This document shows positions 35,266-50,500 of a stretch of DNA of 64,000 nucleotides, piece after piece. This stretch comes from Calliopsis andreniformis (taxonomy: Eukaryota; Arthropoda; Insecta; Hymenoptera; Andrenidae). Positions within the stretch are counted from its first letter, which is position 1. Each line of letters starts with the position of its first letter. A model generated the notes under the pieces. That model searched no databases, was not told the DNA's origin, and worked only from the letters and a program-made list of their open reading frames with translations. Made by a program: the position numbers and the translations under genes. Where the stretch lies: positions 18,060,001 through 18,124,000 of the forward strand of contig NW_027480422.1 of the NCBI RefSeq assembly GCF_051401765.1. Reading direction: 5' to 3'.

Positions 35266-38200
35266 GTCATTTCTACGTTCCGGGCAACCTAGGCTTCACT
35301 CTAGAGCGTTGCTTCACCAGATCGAATAGTTAGGGCCTTAGATGTCAACGCCCGAAGCATAAAATACAAAATAAATAGAACAGTTTTTCCATTGTATAAA
35401 ACGAATAATTGCAACCAGTGTGAAAGACATGGTCATTTCTACGTTCCGGGCAACCTGGGCTTCACTCTAGGGCGTTGCTCCAACACATCGAATAGCTACG
35501 GCGTTAGGAGTCAACGTCAGAGGCATAAAATACAAAATAAATACAACAGTTTTTCCATCGTATAACAAGAATAATTGCAACCATTGTGAAAGTGATGGTC
35601 ATTTCTACATTCCGGGCTGCCTAGGCTTCACTCTAGGGCGTTGCTCCTCCAGATCGTATAGTTAGGGCCTAAGAAGTCAACGCCAGAAGCATAAAATAAA
35701 ATATAAATACAACAGTTTTTCCCTTGTATAACAGGAATAATTGCAACCAGTGTGAAAGGTATGGTCGTTTCTTCGTTCCGGGCAACCTAGGCTTCACTCT
35801 AGGGCGTTGCTCCACCACATCGGATAGCTGCGGCCTTAGAAGTCAACGCCAGAAGCATATAATACAATATAAATACAACAGTTCTTCAATCGTATACCAG
35901 GAATAATTGCAAACAGTGTGAAAGATATGGTCATTTCTACGTTGCGGGCATCCTAGGCTTCACTCTAGGGCATTGCTCCACCACATCGAATAGCTACGGC
36001 CTTAGAAGTCCACGCCAGAAGCATAAAATACGATATATGTACAACAGTTTTTCCACCCTATAGAATAAATAATTGCAACCAGTGTGAAAGACATGGTCAT
36101 TTCTACGTTCCGGGCAACCTAGGCTTCACTCTAGGGCGTTGCTCCAACACATCGAATAGCTACGGCCTTAGGAGTCAACGCCAGAGGCATAAAATACAAA
36201 ATAAATACAACAGTTTTTCCATCATATAACAAGAATAATTGCAACCATTGTGAAAGTGATGGTCATTTCTACATTCCGGGCAGCCTCGGCTTCACTCGAT
36301 GGCGTTGCTCCAACACATCGAATAGCTACGGCCTTAGGAGTCAACGCCAGACGCATAAAATACAAAATAAATACAACAGCTTTACCATCGTATAAAATGA
36401 ATAATCGCAAACAGTGCGAAGGTAATGGTCATTTCTACGTTCCGCGCAACCTAGGCTTAACTGTAGGGCGTTGCTCCACCAGATCGCATGGTTAGGGACT
36501 TAGAATTTAACGCCAGAAGCATAAAATACAATAAAAATGCAACAGTTTTTCCATAGTATAACAGGAATAATTGCAACCAATGTGAAAGTACAGGTCATTT
36601 CTACGTCCCGGGCAACCTAGGCTTCACTCTAGGGCATTGTCCGACCAGATCGAATAGTTAGGGCCTAAGAAGTCAACACCAGAAGCATAAAATACAGTAT
36701 AAATACAACAGTTTTTAACTTGTATAACAGGAATAATTGCAACCAGTGTGAAAGCTATGGTCATTTCTGCATTCCGGGCAACCTAGGCTTCACTCTAGGT
36801 CGTTGCTCCTCCAGATAGAATAGTTAGGGCCCAGGAAGTCAACGCCAGAAGAATAAAATACAAAATAAATAGAACAGTTTTTCCATTGTATAAAACGAAT
36901 AATTGCAACCAGTGTGAAAGACATGGTCATCTCTACGTTCCGGGCAACCTGGGCTTCACTCTAGGGCATTGCTCCACCACATCGAATAACTACGGCCTTA
37001 GGAGTCAACGCCAGAGGCATAAAATACAATTTAAATACAACAGTTTTTCCATCGTATAACAAGAATAATTGCAACCATTGTGAAAGTGATGGTCATTTCT
37101 ACATTCCGGGCAACGTGGGCTTCTCTCTGGGGCGTTTCTCCACCACATCGAATAACTACGGCACTAGAAGTCAACGCCTGAAGCATAAAATATAATATAA
37201 ATACAACAGTTTTTCCATCGTATATAATGTATATTTGCAAACAGTGTGAAAGTAAAGGTCATTTCTACGTACCGGGCAACCTAGGTTTCGCTGTAGGGCG
37301 CTGCTCTGCCAGATCGAATAGCTAGGGACTTAGAAGTCAACCCCAGAAGCATAAAATACAATAAAGGTACAACAGTTTTTCCATCGTATAAAATGTATAA
37401 TTGCAAGGACTGTGAAGGCAATGGTCATTTCTACGTTCCGGGCAACCTAGGCTTCACTCTACAGAGTTGCTTCACCAGATCGTATAGTTAGGGCCTTAGA
37501 TGTCAACGCCCGAAGCATAAAATACAAAATAAATAGAACAGTTTTTCCATTGTATAAAACGAATAATTGCAACCAGTGTGAAAGTTATGGTCATTTCTAC
37601 GTTCCGGGCAACCTAGGCTTAACTGTAGGGCGTTGCTCCACCAGATCGCATAGTTAGGGACTTAGAATTTAACGCCAGAAGCATAAAATACAATAAAAAT
37701 GCAACAGTTTTTCCATAGTATAACAGGAATAATTGCAACCAATGTGAAACTACAGGTCATTTCTACGTTCCGGGCAACCTAGGCTTCACTCTAGAGCGTT
37801 GCTTCACCAGATCGAATAGTTAGGGCCTTAGATGTCAACGCCCGAAGCATAAAATACAAACTAAATAAAACAGTTTTTCCATTGTATAAAACGAATAATT
37901 GCAACCAGTGTGAAAGACATGGTCATTTCTACGTTCCGGGCAACCTGGGCTTCACTCTAGGGCGTTGCTCCAACACATCGAATAGCTACGGCGTTAGGAG
38001 TCAACGTCAGAGGCATAAAATACAAAATAAATACAACAGTTTTTCCATCGTATAACAAGAATAATTGCATCCATTGTGAAAGTGATGGTCATTTCTACAT
38101 TCCGGGCTGCCTAGGCTTCACTCTAGGGCGTTGGTCCTCCAGATCGTATAGTTAGGGCCTAAGAAGTCAACGCCAGAAGCATAAAATAAATTATAAATAC

Positions 38201-38920
38201 AACAGTTTTTCCCTTGTATAACAGGAATAATTGCAACCAGTGTGAAAGGTATGGTCATTTCTTCGTTCCGGGCAACCTAGGCTTCACTCTAGGGCGTTGC
38301 TCCACCACATCGGATAGCTGCGGCCTTAGAAGTCAACGCCAGAAGCATATAATACAATATAAATACAACAGTTCTTCAATCGTATACCAGGAATAATTGC
38401 AAACAGTGTGAAAGATATTGTCATTTCTACGTTGCGGGCATCCTAGGCTTCACTCTAGGGCATTGCTCCACCACATCGAATAGCTACGGCCTTAGAAGTC
38501 CACGCCAGAAGCATAAAATACGATATATGTACAACAGTTTTTCCACCCTATAGAATAAATAATTGCAACCAGTGTGAAAGACATGGTCATTTCTACGTTC
38601 CGGGCAACCTAGGCTTCACTCTAGGGCGTTGCTCCAACACATCGAATAGCTACGGCCTTAGGAGTCAACGCCAGAGGCATAAAATACAAAATAAATACAA
38701 CAGTTTTTCCATCGTATAACAAGAATAATTGCAACCATTGTGAAAGTGATGGTCATTTCTACATTCCGGGCAGCCTCGGCTTCACTCTATGGCGTTGCTC
38801 CAACACATCGAATAGCTACGGCCTTAGGAGTCAACGCCAGAGGCATAAAATACAAAATAAATACAACAGCTTTACCATCGTATAAAATGAATAATCGCAA
38901 ACAGTGCGAAGGTAATGGTC
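35266..38920 (+). repeat. Duplicated satellite block, 2,490-bp (15-monomer) offset
   Basis: Sequence 35266-36430 recurs at 37756-38920. Both copies hold the rare variants CACCCTATAGAATAAATAA and ACGATATATGTACAACAG (36030-36066 and 38520-38556). The interval between the copies (about 36431-37755) is built from other monomers, so this is a partial 15-monomer duplication rather than two full units. Confidence 0.82.
36661..37224 (+). repeat. Satellite block shared with 43962-44525
   Basis: About 564 bp recur 7,301 bp downstream (44 monomers). Shared rare variants include AGTTTTTAACTTGTATAA, CATGGTCATCTCTACG and CAACGTGGGCTTCT, with isolated base differences (CTCTCTGGGGC against CTATCTGGGGC). The match stops sharply at the ends of the two blocks. 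Confidence 0.78.
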
Positions 38921-41900
38921 ACTTCCACGTTCCGGGCAACCTAGGCTTCACTATAGGGCGTTGGTCCACCAGATCCAATAGCTAGGGCCTAAGAAGTCAA
39001 CGCCAGGAGCACCAAATACAAAATAAAGACAACAGTTTTTCCATCGTATAAAACGAATAATTGCAACCAATATGAAGGCTATGGTCATTTCTACGTTCCG
39101 GGCAACCTAGGCTTCACTCTAGGGCGTTGCTCAACCATATCGTATAGCTACGGCCCTAGAAGACAACGCCATAACTATAAAATACAATATAAATACAACA
39201 GTCTTTCCATCGTATAAAACGGATAATTGCAACCAGTGTGAAAGTGATGGTCATTTCTACGTTCCGGGCAACCTAGGCTTCAGTCTAGGGCGTGGTTCCC
39301 CCACATCGAATAATTAGGGCCTAAGAAGCCTACGCCAGAAGCATAAAGTACAATATAAATACCACAGTATTTCCATCGTATAACAGGAATAATTGCAACC
39401 AGAGTGAAGGTGATGGTCATTTCTAAGTTCCGGGCAACCTAGGCTTCACTCGAGGGCGTTGCTCCACCACATCGAATAGCTACGGTCCTAGAAGACAACG
39501 CCATAACTATAAAATACAATATAAATACAACAGTCTTTCCATCGTATAAAACGAATAATTGCAACCAGTCTGATAGTTATGGTCATTTCTACGTTCCGGG
39601 CAACCTAGGCTTCACCCTAGGGCGTCGCTCCACCAGATCGAATAGTTAGGGCCTAAGAAGTCAATGCCAGAAGCATAAAATACGATATATGTACAACAGT
39701 TTTTCCATCGTATAACAGGAATAATTGCAACCAGTGTGAAAGTTATGGTCATTTCTACGTTTCCGGCAGCCTAGGCTTAACTGTAGGACGTTGCTCCACC
39801 AGATCGCATAGTTAGGGACTTAGAATTTAACGCCAGAAGCATAAAATGCAATAAAAATGCACCAGTTTTTCCATAGTATAACAGGAATAATTGCAACCAG
39901 TTTGAAAGTACAGGTCATATCTACGTTCCGGGCAACCTAGGCTTCGCTCTAGGGCCTTGCTCCACTAGATCGAATAGCTAGGGACTTAGAAGTCAACGCC
40001 AGAGGCATAAAATACAATAAAAATGCAACAGTTTTTCCACCGTATAACAGGAATAACTGCAACCAGTGTGAAAGTACTGGTCATTTCTATGTTTCCGGTA
40101 ACCTAGGCTTCACTCTAGGGCGTTGCTCCACCCGATCGAATAGCTAGGGACTTAGCATTCAGCGCCAGAAGAATAAAATACAACATATGTACAACAGTTT
40201 TTCCATCGTATAAAATGTATAATTGCAAGCAGTGTGAAGGTAATGGTCATTTCTGCGTTCTGGGCAACCTAGGCTTCACTCTAGAGCGTTGCTCCACCAG
40301 ATCGAATGGTTCGGGCCTTAGAATTTAACGCCAGAACCATAAAATACAATAAAAATGCAACAGTTTTTCCATAGTATAACAGGAATAATTGCAACCAATG
40401 TGAAAGTACAGGTCATTTCTACGTTCCGGGCAACCTAGGCTTCGCTCTAGGGCCTTGCTCCACTAGATCGAATAGCTAGGGACTTAGAAGTCAACCCCAG
40501 AAGCATAAAATACAAAATAAGTAGAACAGCTTTTCCATTGTATAAAACGAATAATTGCAAGCAGTGTGAAAGCTATGGTCATTTATACGTTCCGGGCAAC
40601 CTAGGCTTCACTCTAGGGCATTGTCCGACCAGAACGAATAGTTAGGGCCTATGAAGTCAACGCCAGAAGCATAAAATACAATATAAATACAACAGCTCTC
40701 CCATCGTATATAATGTATATTTGCAAACAGTGTGAAAGTAAAGGTCATTTCTACGTACCGGGCAACCTAGGTTTCGCTGTAGGGCGCTGCTCTGCCAGAT
40801 CGAATAGCTAGGGACTTAGAAGTCAACCCCAGAAGCATAAAATACAATAAAAGTACAACAGTTTTTCCATCGTATAAAATGTATAATTGCAAGGACTGTG
40901 AAGGCAATGGTCATTTCTACGTTCCGGGCAACCTAGGCTTCACTCTAGAGAGTTGCTTCACCAGATCGTATAGTTAGGGCCTTAGATGTCAACGCCCGAA
41001 GCATAAAATACAAAATAAATAGAACAGTTTTTCCATTGTTTAAAACGAATAATTGCAACCAGTGTGAAAGTTATGGTCATTTCTACGTTCCGGGCAACCT
41101 AGACTTAACTGTAGGGCGTTGCTCCACCACATCGAATAGCTACCGCCTTAGAAGTCAACGCCATAACTATAAAGAACAATATAAATACAACAGTTTTTCC
41201 ATTGTATAAAATGTATAATTGCAAGGACTGTGAAGGCAATGGTCATTTCTACGTTCCGGGCAACCTAGGCTTCGCTCTAGGGACTTGCTCCACCAGATCG
41301 AATAGCTAGGGACTTAGAAGTCAACGCCAGAGGCATAAAATACAACAAAATGCAACAGGTTTTCCATCGTATAACATGAATAACTGCAACCAGTGTGAAA
41401 GTACTGGTCATTTTTATGTTCCCGGTAACCTAGGCTTCACTCTAGGGCGTTGCTCCACCACATCGAATATCTACGGCCTTAGAAGTCAACGCCATAACTA
41501 TAAAAAACAATATAAATACAACAGTTCTTCCAGTGTATAAAATGAATAATTGCAACCAGAGTGAAGGTGATGGTCATTTCTACATCCCGGGCAACCTAGG
41601 CTTCACTCTAGGGCATTGCCCGACCAGATCGAATAGTTAGGGCCTAAGAAGTCAACGCCAGAAGCATAAAATACAATATAAATACAACAGCTCTTCCATC
41701 GTATATAATGTATATTTGCAAACAGTGTGAAAGTAAAGGTCATTTCTACATACCGGGCAACCTAGGTTTCGCTGTAGGGCGCTGTTCCGCCAGATCGAAT
41801 AGCTAGGGACTTAGAAGTCAACCCCAGAAGCATAAAATACAATAAAAATGCAACAGTTTTTCCATCGTATAACAGGAAAGCTGCAACCAGTGTGAAAGTA

Positions 41901-44525
41901 CTGGTCATTTCTATGTTCCGGGTGACCTAGGCTTCACTCTAGGGCATTGCTCCACCAGATGGAATAGCTAGGTACTTAGAATTCAACGCCAGGAGAACAA
42001 AATACAACATAAGTACAACAGTTTTTCCATCGTATAAAATGTATAATTGCAAGAAGTGCGAAGGTAATGGTCATTTCTACGTTCCGGGCAACCTAGGCTT
42101 CACTCTAGGTCATTGCTCCACCACATCGAATAGCTACCGCCTTAGAACTCAACGCCATAACTATAAAGAACAATATAAATACAACAGTTTTTCCATCGTA
42201 TAAAATGTATAATTGCAAGAAGTGCGAAGGTAATGGTCATTTCTACGTTCCGGGCAACCTAGGCTTCACTCTAGGGCATTGCTCCAACACATCGAATAGC
42301 TACGGCCTTAGGAGTCAACGCCAGAGGCATAAAATACAAAATAAATACAACAGTTTTTCCATCGTATAACAAGAATAATTGCAACCATTGTGAAAGTGAT
42401 GGTCATTTCTACATTCCGGGCAGCCTAGGCTTCACTCTAGGGCGTTGCTCCTCCAGATCGTGTAGTTAGGGCCTAGGAAGTCAGCGCCAGGAGCATAAAA
42501 TAAAATATAAATACAACAGTTTTTCCCTTTTATAACAGGAATAATTGCAACCAGTATGAAAGGTATGGTCATTTCTTCGTTCCGGGCAACCTAGGCTTCA
42601 CTCTAGGGCGTTGCTCCACCACATCGGATAGCTGCGGCCTTAGAAGTCAACGCCAGAAGCATAAAATACAATATAAATACAACAGTTCTTCAATCGTATA
42701 CCAGGAATAATTGCAAACAGTGTGAAAGATATGGTCATTTCTACGTTGCGGGCATCCTAGGCTTCACTCTAGGGCATTGCTCCACCACATCGAATAGCTA
42801 CGGCCTTAGAAGTCAACGCCATAACTATAAAAAACAATATAAATACAACAGTTTTTCCATTGTATAACAGGAATAATTGCAACCAGTGTGAAAGTGATGG
42901 TCATTTCTACGTTCCGGGCAACCTAGGCTTCACTCTAGGGCGTTGCTCCACCACATCGGATAGCTGCGGCCTTAGAAGTCAACGCCAGAAGCATAAAATA
43001 CAATATAAATACAACAGTTTTTCAATCGTATAACAGGAATAATTGCAAACAGTGTGAAAGATATGGTCATTTCTACTTTGCGGGCATCCTAGGCTTCACT
43101 CTAGGGCATTGCTCCACCACATCGAATAGCTACGGCCTTAGAAGTCAACGCCATAACTATAAAAAACAATATTAATACAACAGTTTTTCCATTGTATAAA
43201 ATGTATAATTGCAAGGACTGTGAAGGCAATGGTCATTTCTACGTTCCGCGCAACCTAGGCTTCACTCTAGAGCGTTGCTTCACCAGATCGAATAGTTAGG
43301 GCCTTAGATGTCAACGCCCGAAGCATAAAATACAAAATAAATAGAACAGTTTTTCCATTGTATAAAACGAATAATTGCAGCCAGTGTGAAAGTTATGGTC
43401 ATTTCTACGTTCCGGGCAACCTAGGCTTAACTGTAGGGCGTTGCTCCACCAGATCGCATGGTTAGGGACTTAGAATTTAACGCCAGAAGCATAAAATACA
43501 ATAAAAATGCAACAGTTTTTCCATAGTATAACAGGAATAATTGCAACCAATGTGAAAGTACAGGTCATTTCTACGTCCCGGGCAACCTAGGCTTCACTCT
43601 AGGGCATTGTCCGACCAGATCGAATAGTTAGGGCCTAAGAAGTCAACGCCAGAAGCATAAAATACAGTATAAATACAACAGCTCTTCCATCGTATATAAT
43701 GTATATTTGCAAACAGTGTGAAAGTAAAGGTCATTTCTACATACCGGGCAACCTAGGTTTCGCAGTAGGGCGCTGCTCCGCCAGATCGAATAGCTAGGAA
43801 CTTAGAGGTCAACCCCAGAAGCATAAAATACAATAAAAATGAAACAGTTTTTCCATCGTATAACAGGAAAGCTGCAACCAGTGTGAAAGTACTGGTCATT
43901 TCTATGTTCCGGGTGACCTAGGCTTCACTCTAGGGCGTTGCTCCTCCAGATCGTATAGTTAGGGCCTAAGAAGTCAACACCAGAAGTATAAAATACAGTA
44001 TAAATACAACAGTTTTTAACTTGTATAACAGGAATAATTGCAACCAGTGTGAAAGCTATGGTCATTTCTGCATTCCGGGCAACCTAGGCTTCACTCTAGG
44101 TCGTTGCTCCTCCAGATAGAATAGTTAGGGCCCAGGAAGTCAACGCCAGAAGAATAAAATACAAAATAAATAGAACAGTTTTTCCATTGTATAAAACGAA
44201 TAATTGCAACCAGTGTGAAAGACATGGTCATCTCTACGTTCCGGGCAACCTGGGCTTCACTCTAGGGCATTGCTCCACCACATCGAATAACTACGGCCTT
44301 AGGAGTCAACGCCAGAGGCATAAAATACAATTTAAATACAACAGTTTTTCCATCGTATAACAAGAATAATTGCAACCATTGTGAAAGTGATGGTCATTTC
44401 TACATTCCGGGCAACGTGGGCTTCTATCTGGGGCGTTTCTCCACCACATCGAATAACTACGGCACTAGAAGTCAACGCCTGAAGCATAAAATATAATATA
44501 AATACAACAGTTTTTCCATCGTATA

Positions 44526-47500
44526 ACAAGAATAATTGCAACCAGTGTGAAAGTGATGGTCATTTCTACGTTCCGTGCAACCTAGGCTTCACTCCAGGGC
44601 GTTGGCCCACCAGGTCGAATAGTTAGGGTCTTAGAAAACAACTCCAGACGCATAAAATACAATATAAATACAACAGTGTTTCCACGGTATATAACGAATA
44701 ATTGCAACCAGTATGAAAGTTATGGTCATTTCTACGTTCCGCGCAACCTAGGCTTCACCCTAGGGCGTTGCTCCACCAGATCGAATAGTTAGGGCCTAAG
44801 AAGTGAACGCCAGAAGCATAAAATACAATAGAAATACAACAGTTTTTCCATCGCATAACAGGAATAATTGCAACCAGTGTGAAAGCTATGGCCATTTCTA
44901 CGTTCCGGGCAACCTAGGCTTCACTCTAGGGCGTTTCTCCACGACACCGAATAGCTACGGCCCTAGAAGACAACGCCTGAAGCATAAAATATAATATAAA
45001 TAAAACAGTTTTTCCATCGTATAACAAGAATAATTGCAACCAGTGTGAAAGTGATGGTCATTTCTACGTTCCGGGCTACCTAGGCTTCACTCTAGGGCAT
45101 TGCTCCACCACATCGAATAGCTACCGCCTTAGAAGTCAACGCCATAACTATAAAGAACAATATAGATACAACAGTTTTTCCATTGTATAAAATGTATAAT
45201 TGCAAGGACTGTGAAGGCAATGGTCATTTCTACGTTCCGCGCAACCTAGGCTTCACCCTAGAGCGTTGCTTCACCAGATCGAATAGTTAGGGCCTTAGAT
45301 GTCAACGCCCGAAGCATAAAATACAAAATAAATAGAACAGTTTTTCCATTGTATAAAACGAATAATTGCAACCAGTGTGAAAGTTATGGTCATTTCTACG
45401 TTCCGGGCAACCTAGGCTTAACTGTAGGGCGTTGCTCCACCAGATCGCATGGTTAGGGACTTAGAATTTAACGCCAGAAGCATAAAATACAATAAAAATG
45501 CAACAGTTTTTCCATCGTATAACAAGTATAATTGCAACCATTGTGAAAGTGATGGTCATTTCTACATTCCGGGCAACGTAGGCTTCACTCTAGGGCGTTT
45601 CTCCACCACATCGAATAACTACGGCATTAGAAGTCAACGCCTGAAGCATAAAATATAATATAAATACAACAGTTTTTCCATCGTATAACAAGAATAATTG
45701 CAACCAGTGTGAAAGTGACGGTCATTTCTACGTTCCGGGCAACCTAGGCTTCACTCTAGGGCGTTGTGCCTCCAGATCGAATAGCTAGGGCCTAAGAAGT
45801 CTACACCAGAAACATAAAATACAACATAAATACAACAGTTTTTCCATCGTATAACAGGAATAATTGCAACCAGTGTGAAAGTGATGGTCATTTCTACGTT
45901 CCGGGCAACCTAGGCTTCAGTCTAGGGTGTGGTTCCCCCACATCGAATAATTAGGGCCTAAGAAGCCTACGCCAGAAGCATAAAGTACAATATAAATACC
46001 ACAGTATTTCCATCGTATAACAGGAATAATTGCAACCAGAGTGAAGGTGATGGTCATTTCTAAGTTCCGGGCAACCTAGGCTTCACTCTAGAGCGTTGCT
46101 CCACCAGATCGAATAGCTAGGACCTTAGAAGTCAACGCCAGAAGCACAAAATAAAATAAAAATACAACAGTTATTACATCGTATAAAAGGAATAATTACA
46201 ACCAGTGTGAAAGTAATGGTCATTTCTACGTTCCGAGCAACCTAGGTTTCGCACTATGGCGTTGCTCCACCACATCGAATAGTTGGGGCCTTAGAAGTCA
46301 ATGCCAGAAGCATAAAACACAATATAAATACAACCGTTTTTCCATTGTATAAAATGAATAATTGCAAACAGTGTGGAAGTAATGGTTATTTCTACGGGCC
46401 GGGCAACCTAGGCTTCACTCTAGGGCGTTGCTCCACCACATCGGATAGCTGCGGCCTTAGAAGTCAACGCCAGAAGCATAAAATACAATATAAATACAAC
46501 AGTTCTTCAACCGTATACCAGGAATAATTGCAAACAGTGTGAAAGGTATGGTCATTTCTACGTTGCGGGCATCCTAGGCTTCACTCTAGGGCATTGCTCC
46601 ACCACATCGAATAGCTACGGCCTTAGAAGTCAACGCCATAACTATAAAAAACAATATAAATACAACAGTTTTTCCATTGTATAACAGGAATAATTGCAAC
46701 CAGTGTGAAAGTGATGGTCATTTCTACGTTCCGGGCAACCTAGGCTTCACTCTAGGGCGTTGCTCCACCACATCGGATAGCTGCGGCCTTAGAAGTCAAC
46801 GCCAGAAGCATGAAATACAATATAAATACAACAGTTTTTCAATCGTATAACAGGAATAATTGCAAACAGTGTGAAAGATATGGTCATTTCTACGTTGCGG
46901 GCATCCTAGGCTTCACTCTAGGGCATTGCTCCACCACATCGAATAGCTGCGGCCTTAGAAGTCAACGCCATAACTATAAAGAACAATATAAATACAACAG
47001 TTTTTCCATTGTATAAAATGAATAATTGCAACCAGTGTGAAAGACATGGTCATTTCTACGTTCCGGGCAACCTAGGCTTCACTCTAGGGCGTTGCTCCAC
47101 CACATCGGATAGCTGCGGCCTTAGAAGTCAACGCCAGAAGCATGAAATACAATATAAATACAACAGTTTTTCAATCGTATAACAGGAATAATTGCAAACA
47201 GTGTGAAAGATATGGTCATTTCTACGTTGCGGGCATCCTAGGCTTCACTCTAGGGCATTGCTCCACCACATCGAATAGCTGCGGCCTTAGAAGTCAACGC
47301 CATAACTATAAAGAACAATATAAATACAACAGTTTTTCCATTGTATAAAATGAATAATTGCAACCAGTGTGAAAGACATGGTCATTTCTACGTTCCGGGC
47401 AACCTAGGCTTCACTCTAGGGCGTTGCTCCAACACATCGAATAGCTACGGCCTCAGGAGTCAACGCCAGAGGCATAAAATACAAAATAAATACAACAGTT

Positions 47501-50500
47501 TTTCCATCGTATAACAAGAATAATTGCAACCATTGTGAAAGTGATGGTCATTTCTACATTCCGGGCAGCCTAGGCTTAACTCTATGGCGTTGCTCCAACA
47601 CATCGAATAGCTACGGCCTTAGGAGTCAACGCCAGAGGCATAAAATACAAAATAAATACAACAGTTTTTCCATCGTATAACAAGAATAATTGCAACCATT
47701 TTGAAAGTGATGGTCATTTCTACATTCCGGGCAACGTGGGCTTCTCTCTGGGGCGTTTCTCCACCACATCGAATAACTACGGCACTAGAAGTCAACGCCT
47801 GAAGCATAAAATATAATATAAATACAACAGTTTTTCCATCGTATAACAAGAATAATTGCAACCAGTGTGAAAGTGACGGTCATTTCTACGTTCCGGGCAA
47901 CCTAGGCTTCACTCTAGGGCGTTGTGCTTCCAGATCGAATAGCTAGGGCCTAAGAAGTCTACACCAGAAACATAAAATACAACATAAATACAACAGTTTT
48001 TCCATCGTATAACAGGAATAATTGCAACCAGTGTGAAAGTGATGGTCATTTCTACGTTCCGGGCAACCTAGGCTTCAGTCTAGGGTGTGGTTCCCCCACA
48101 TCGAATAATTAGGGCCTAAGAAGCCTACGCCAGAAGCATAAAGTACAATATAAATACCACAGTTCTTCAATCGTATACCAGGAATAATTGCAAACAGTGT
48201 GAAAGGTATGGTCATTTCTACGTTGCGGGCATCCTAGGCTTCACTCTAGGGCATTGCTCCACCACATCGAATAGCTACGGCCTTAGAAGTCAACGCCATA
48301 ACTATAAAAAACAATATAAATACAACAGTTTTTCCATTGTATAACAGGAATAATTGCAACCAGTGTGAAAGTGATGGTCATTTCTACGTTCCGGGCAACC
48401 TAGGCTTCACTCTAGGGCGTTGCTCCACCACATCGGATAGCTGCGGCCTTAGAAGTCAACGCCAGAAGCATGAAATACAATATAAATACAACAGTTTTTC
48501 AATCGTATAACAGGAATGATTGCAAACAGTGTGAAAGATATGGTCATTTCTACGTTGCGGGCATCCTAGGCTTCACTCTAGGGCATTGCTCCACCACATC
48601 GAATAGCTGCGGCCTTAGAGGTCAACGCCATAACTATAAAGAACAATATAAATACAACAGTTTTTCCATTGTATAAAATGAATAATTGCAACCAGTGTGA
48701 AAGACATGGTCATTTCTACGTTCCGGGCAACCTAGGCTTCACTCTAGGGCGTTGCTCCAACACATCGAATAGCTACGGCCACAGGAGTCAACGCCAGAGG
48801 CATAAAATACAAAATAAATACAACAGTTTTTCCATCGCATAACAAGAATAATTGCAACCATTGTGAAAGTGATGGTCATTTCTACATTCCGGGCAGCCTA
48901 GGCTTAACTCTATGGCGTTGCTCCAACACATCGAATAGCTACGGCCTTAGGAGTCAACGCCAGAGGCATAAAATACAAAATAAATACAACAGTTTTTCCA
49001 TCGTATAACAAGAATAATTGCAACCAGTGTGAAAGTGACGGTCATTTCTACGTTCCGGGCAACCTAGGCTTCACTCTAGGGCGTTGCGCCTCCAGATCGA
49101 ATAGCTAGGGCCTAAGAAGTCTACACCAGAAACATAAAATACAACATAAATACAACAGTTTTTCCATCGTATAACAGGAATAATTGCAACCAGTGTGAAA
49201 GTGATGGTCATTTCTACGTTCCGGGCAACCTAGGCTTCAGTCTAGGGTGTGGTTCCCCCACATCGAATAATTAGGGCCTAAGAAGCCTACGCCAGAAGCA
49301 TAAAGTACAATATAAATACCACAGTATTTCCATCGTATAACAGGAATAATTGCAACCAGAGTGAAGGTGATGGCCATTTCTAAGTTCCGGGCAACCTAGG
49401 CTTCACTCTAGAGCGTTGCTCCACCAGATCGAATAGCTAGGATCTTAGAAGTCAACGCCAGAAGCACAAAATAAAATAAAAATACAACAGTTTTTACATC
49501 GTATAAAAGGAATAATTACAACCAGTGTGAAAGTAATGGGCATTTCTACGTTCCGTGCAACCTAGGCTTCACTCCAGGCCGTTGGCCCACCAGGTCGAAT
49601 AGTTAGGGTCTTAGAAAACAACTCCAGACGCATAAAATACAATATAAATACAACAGTGTTTCCACGGTATAAAACGAATAATTGCAACCCGTATGAAAGT
49701 TATGGTCATTTCTACGTTCCGGGCAACCTAGGCTTCACCCTAGGGCGTTGCTCCACCAGATCGAATAGTTAGGGCCTAAGAAGTCAACGCCAGAAGCATA
49801 AAATACAATAGAAATACAACAGTTTTTCCATCGCATAACAGGAATAATTGCAACCAGTGTGAAAGCTATGGTCATTTCTACGTTCCGGGCAACCTAGGCT
49901 TCACTCGAGGCCGTTGCTCCACCACATCGAATAGCTACGGCCCTAGAAGACAACGCCATAACTATAAAATACAATATAAATACAACAGTCTTTCCATCGT
50001 ATATAATGTATATTTGCAAACAGTGTGAAAGTAAAGGTCATTTCTACGTTCCGGGCAACCTAGACTTAACTGTACGGCGTTGCTGCACCAGATCGCATAG
50101 TTAGGGACATAGAATTCAACGCCCGAAGCATAAAATACAATATAAATACAACAGCTTTTCCATCGTATATAATGTATATTTGCAAACAGTGTGAACGTAA
50201 AGGTCATTTCTGCGTTCCGGCAAACCTAGGCTTAACTGTAGGGCGTTGCTCCACTAGATCGAATAGTTAGGGCCTTAGAAGTGAACGCTCGAAGCATAAA
50301 ATACAAAATAGAGAGAACAGCTTTTCCATTGTATAAAACGAATAATTGAAACCAGTGTCAAAGTTATGGTCATTTCTACGTTCCGGGCAACCTTGGCTTA
50401 ACTCCAGGGCGTTGCTCCACCAGATAGAATAGTTAGGGACTTTGAATACAACGCTAGAAGCATAAAATACAATAAAAATGCAACAGTTTTTCCATTGTAT

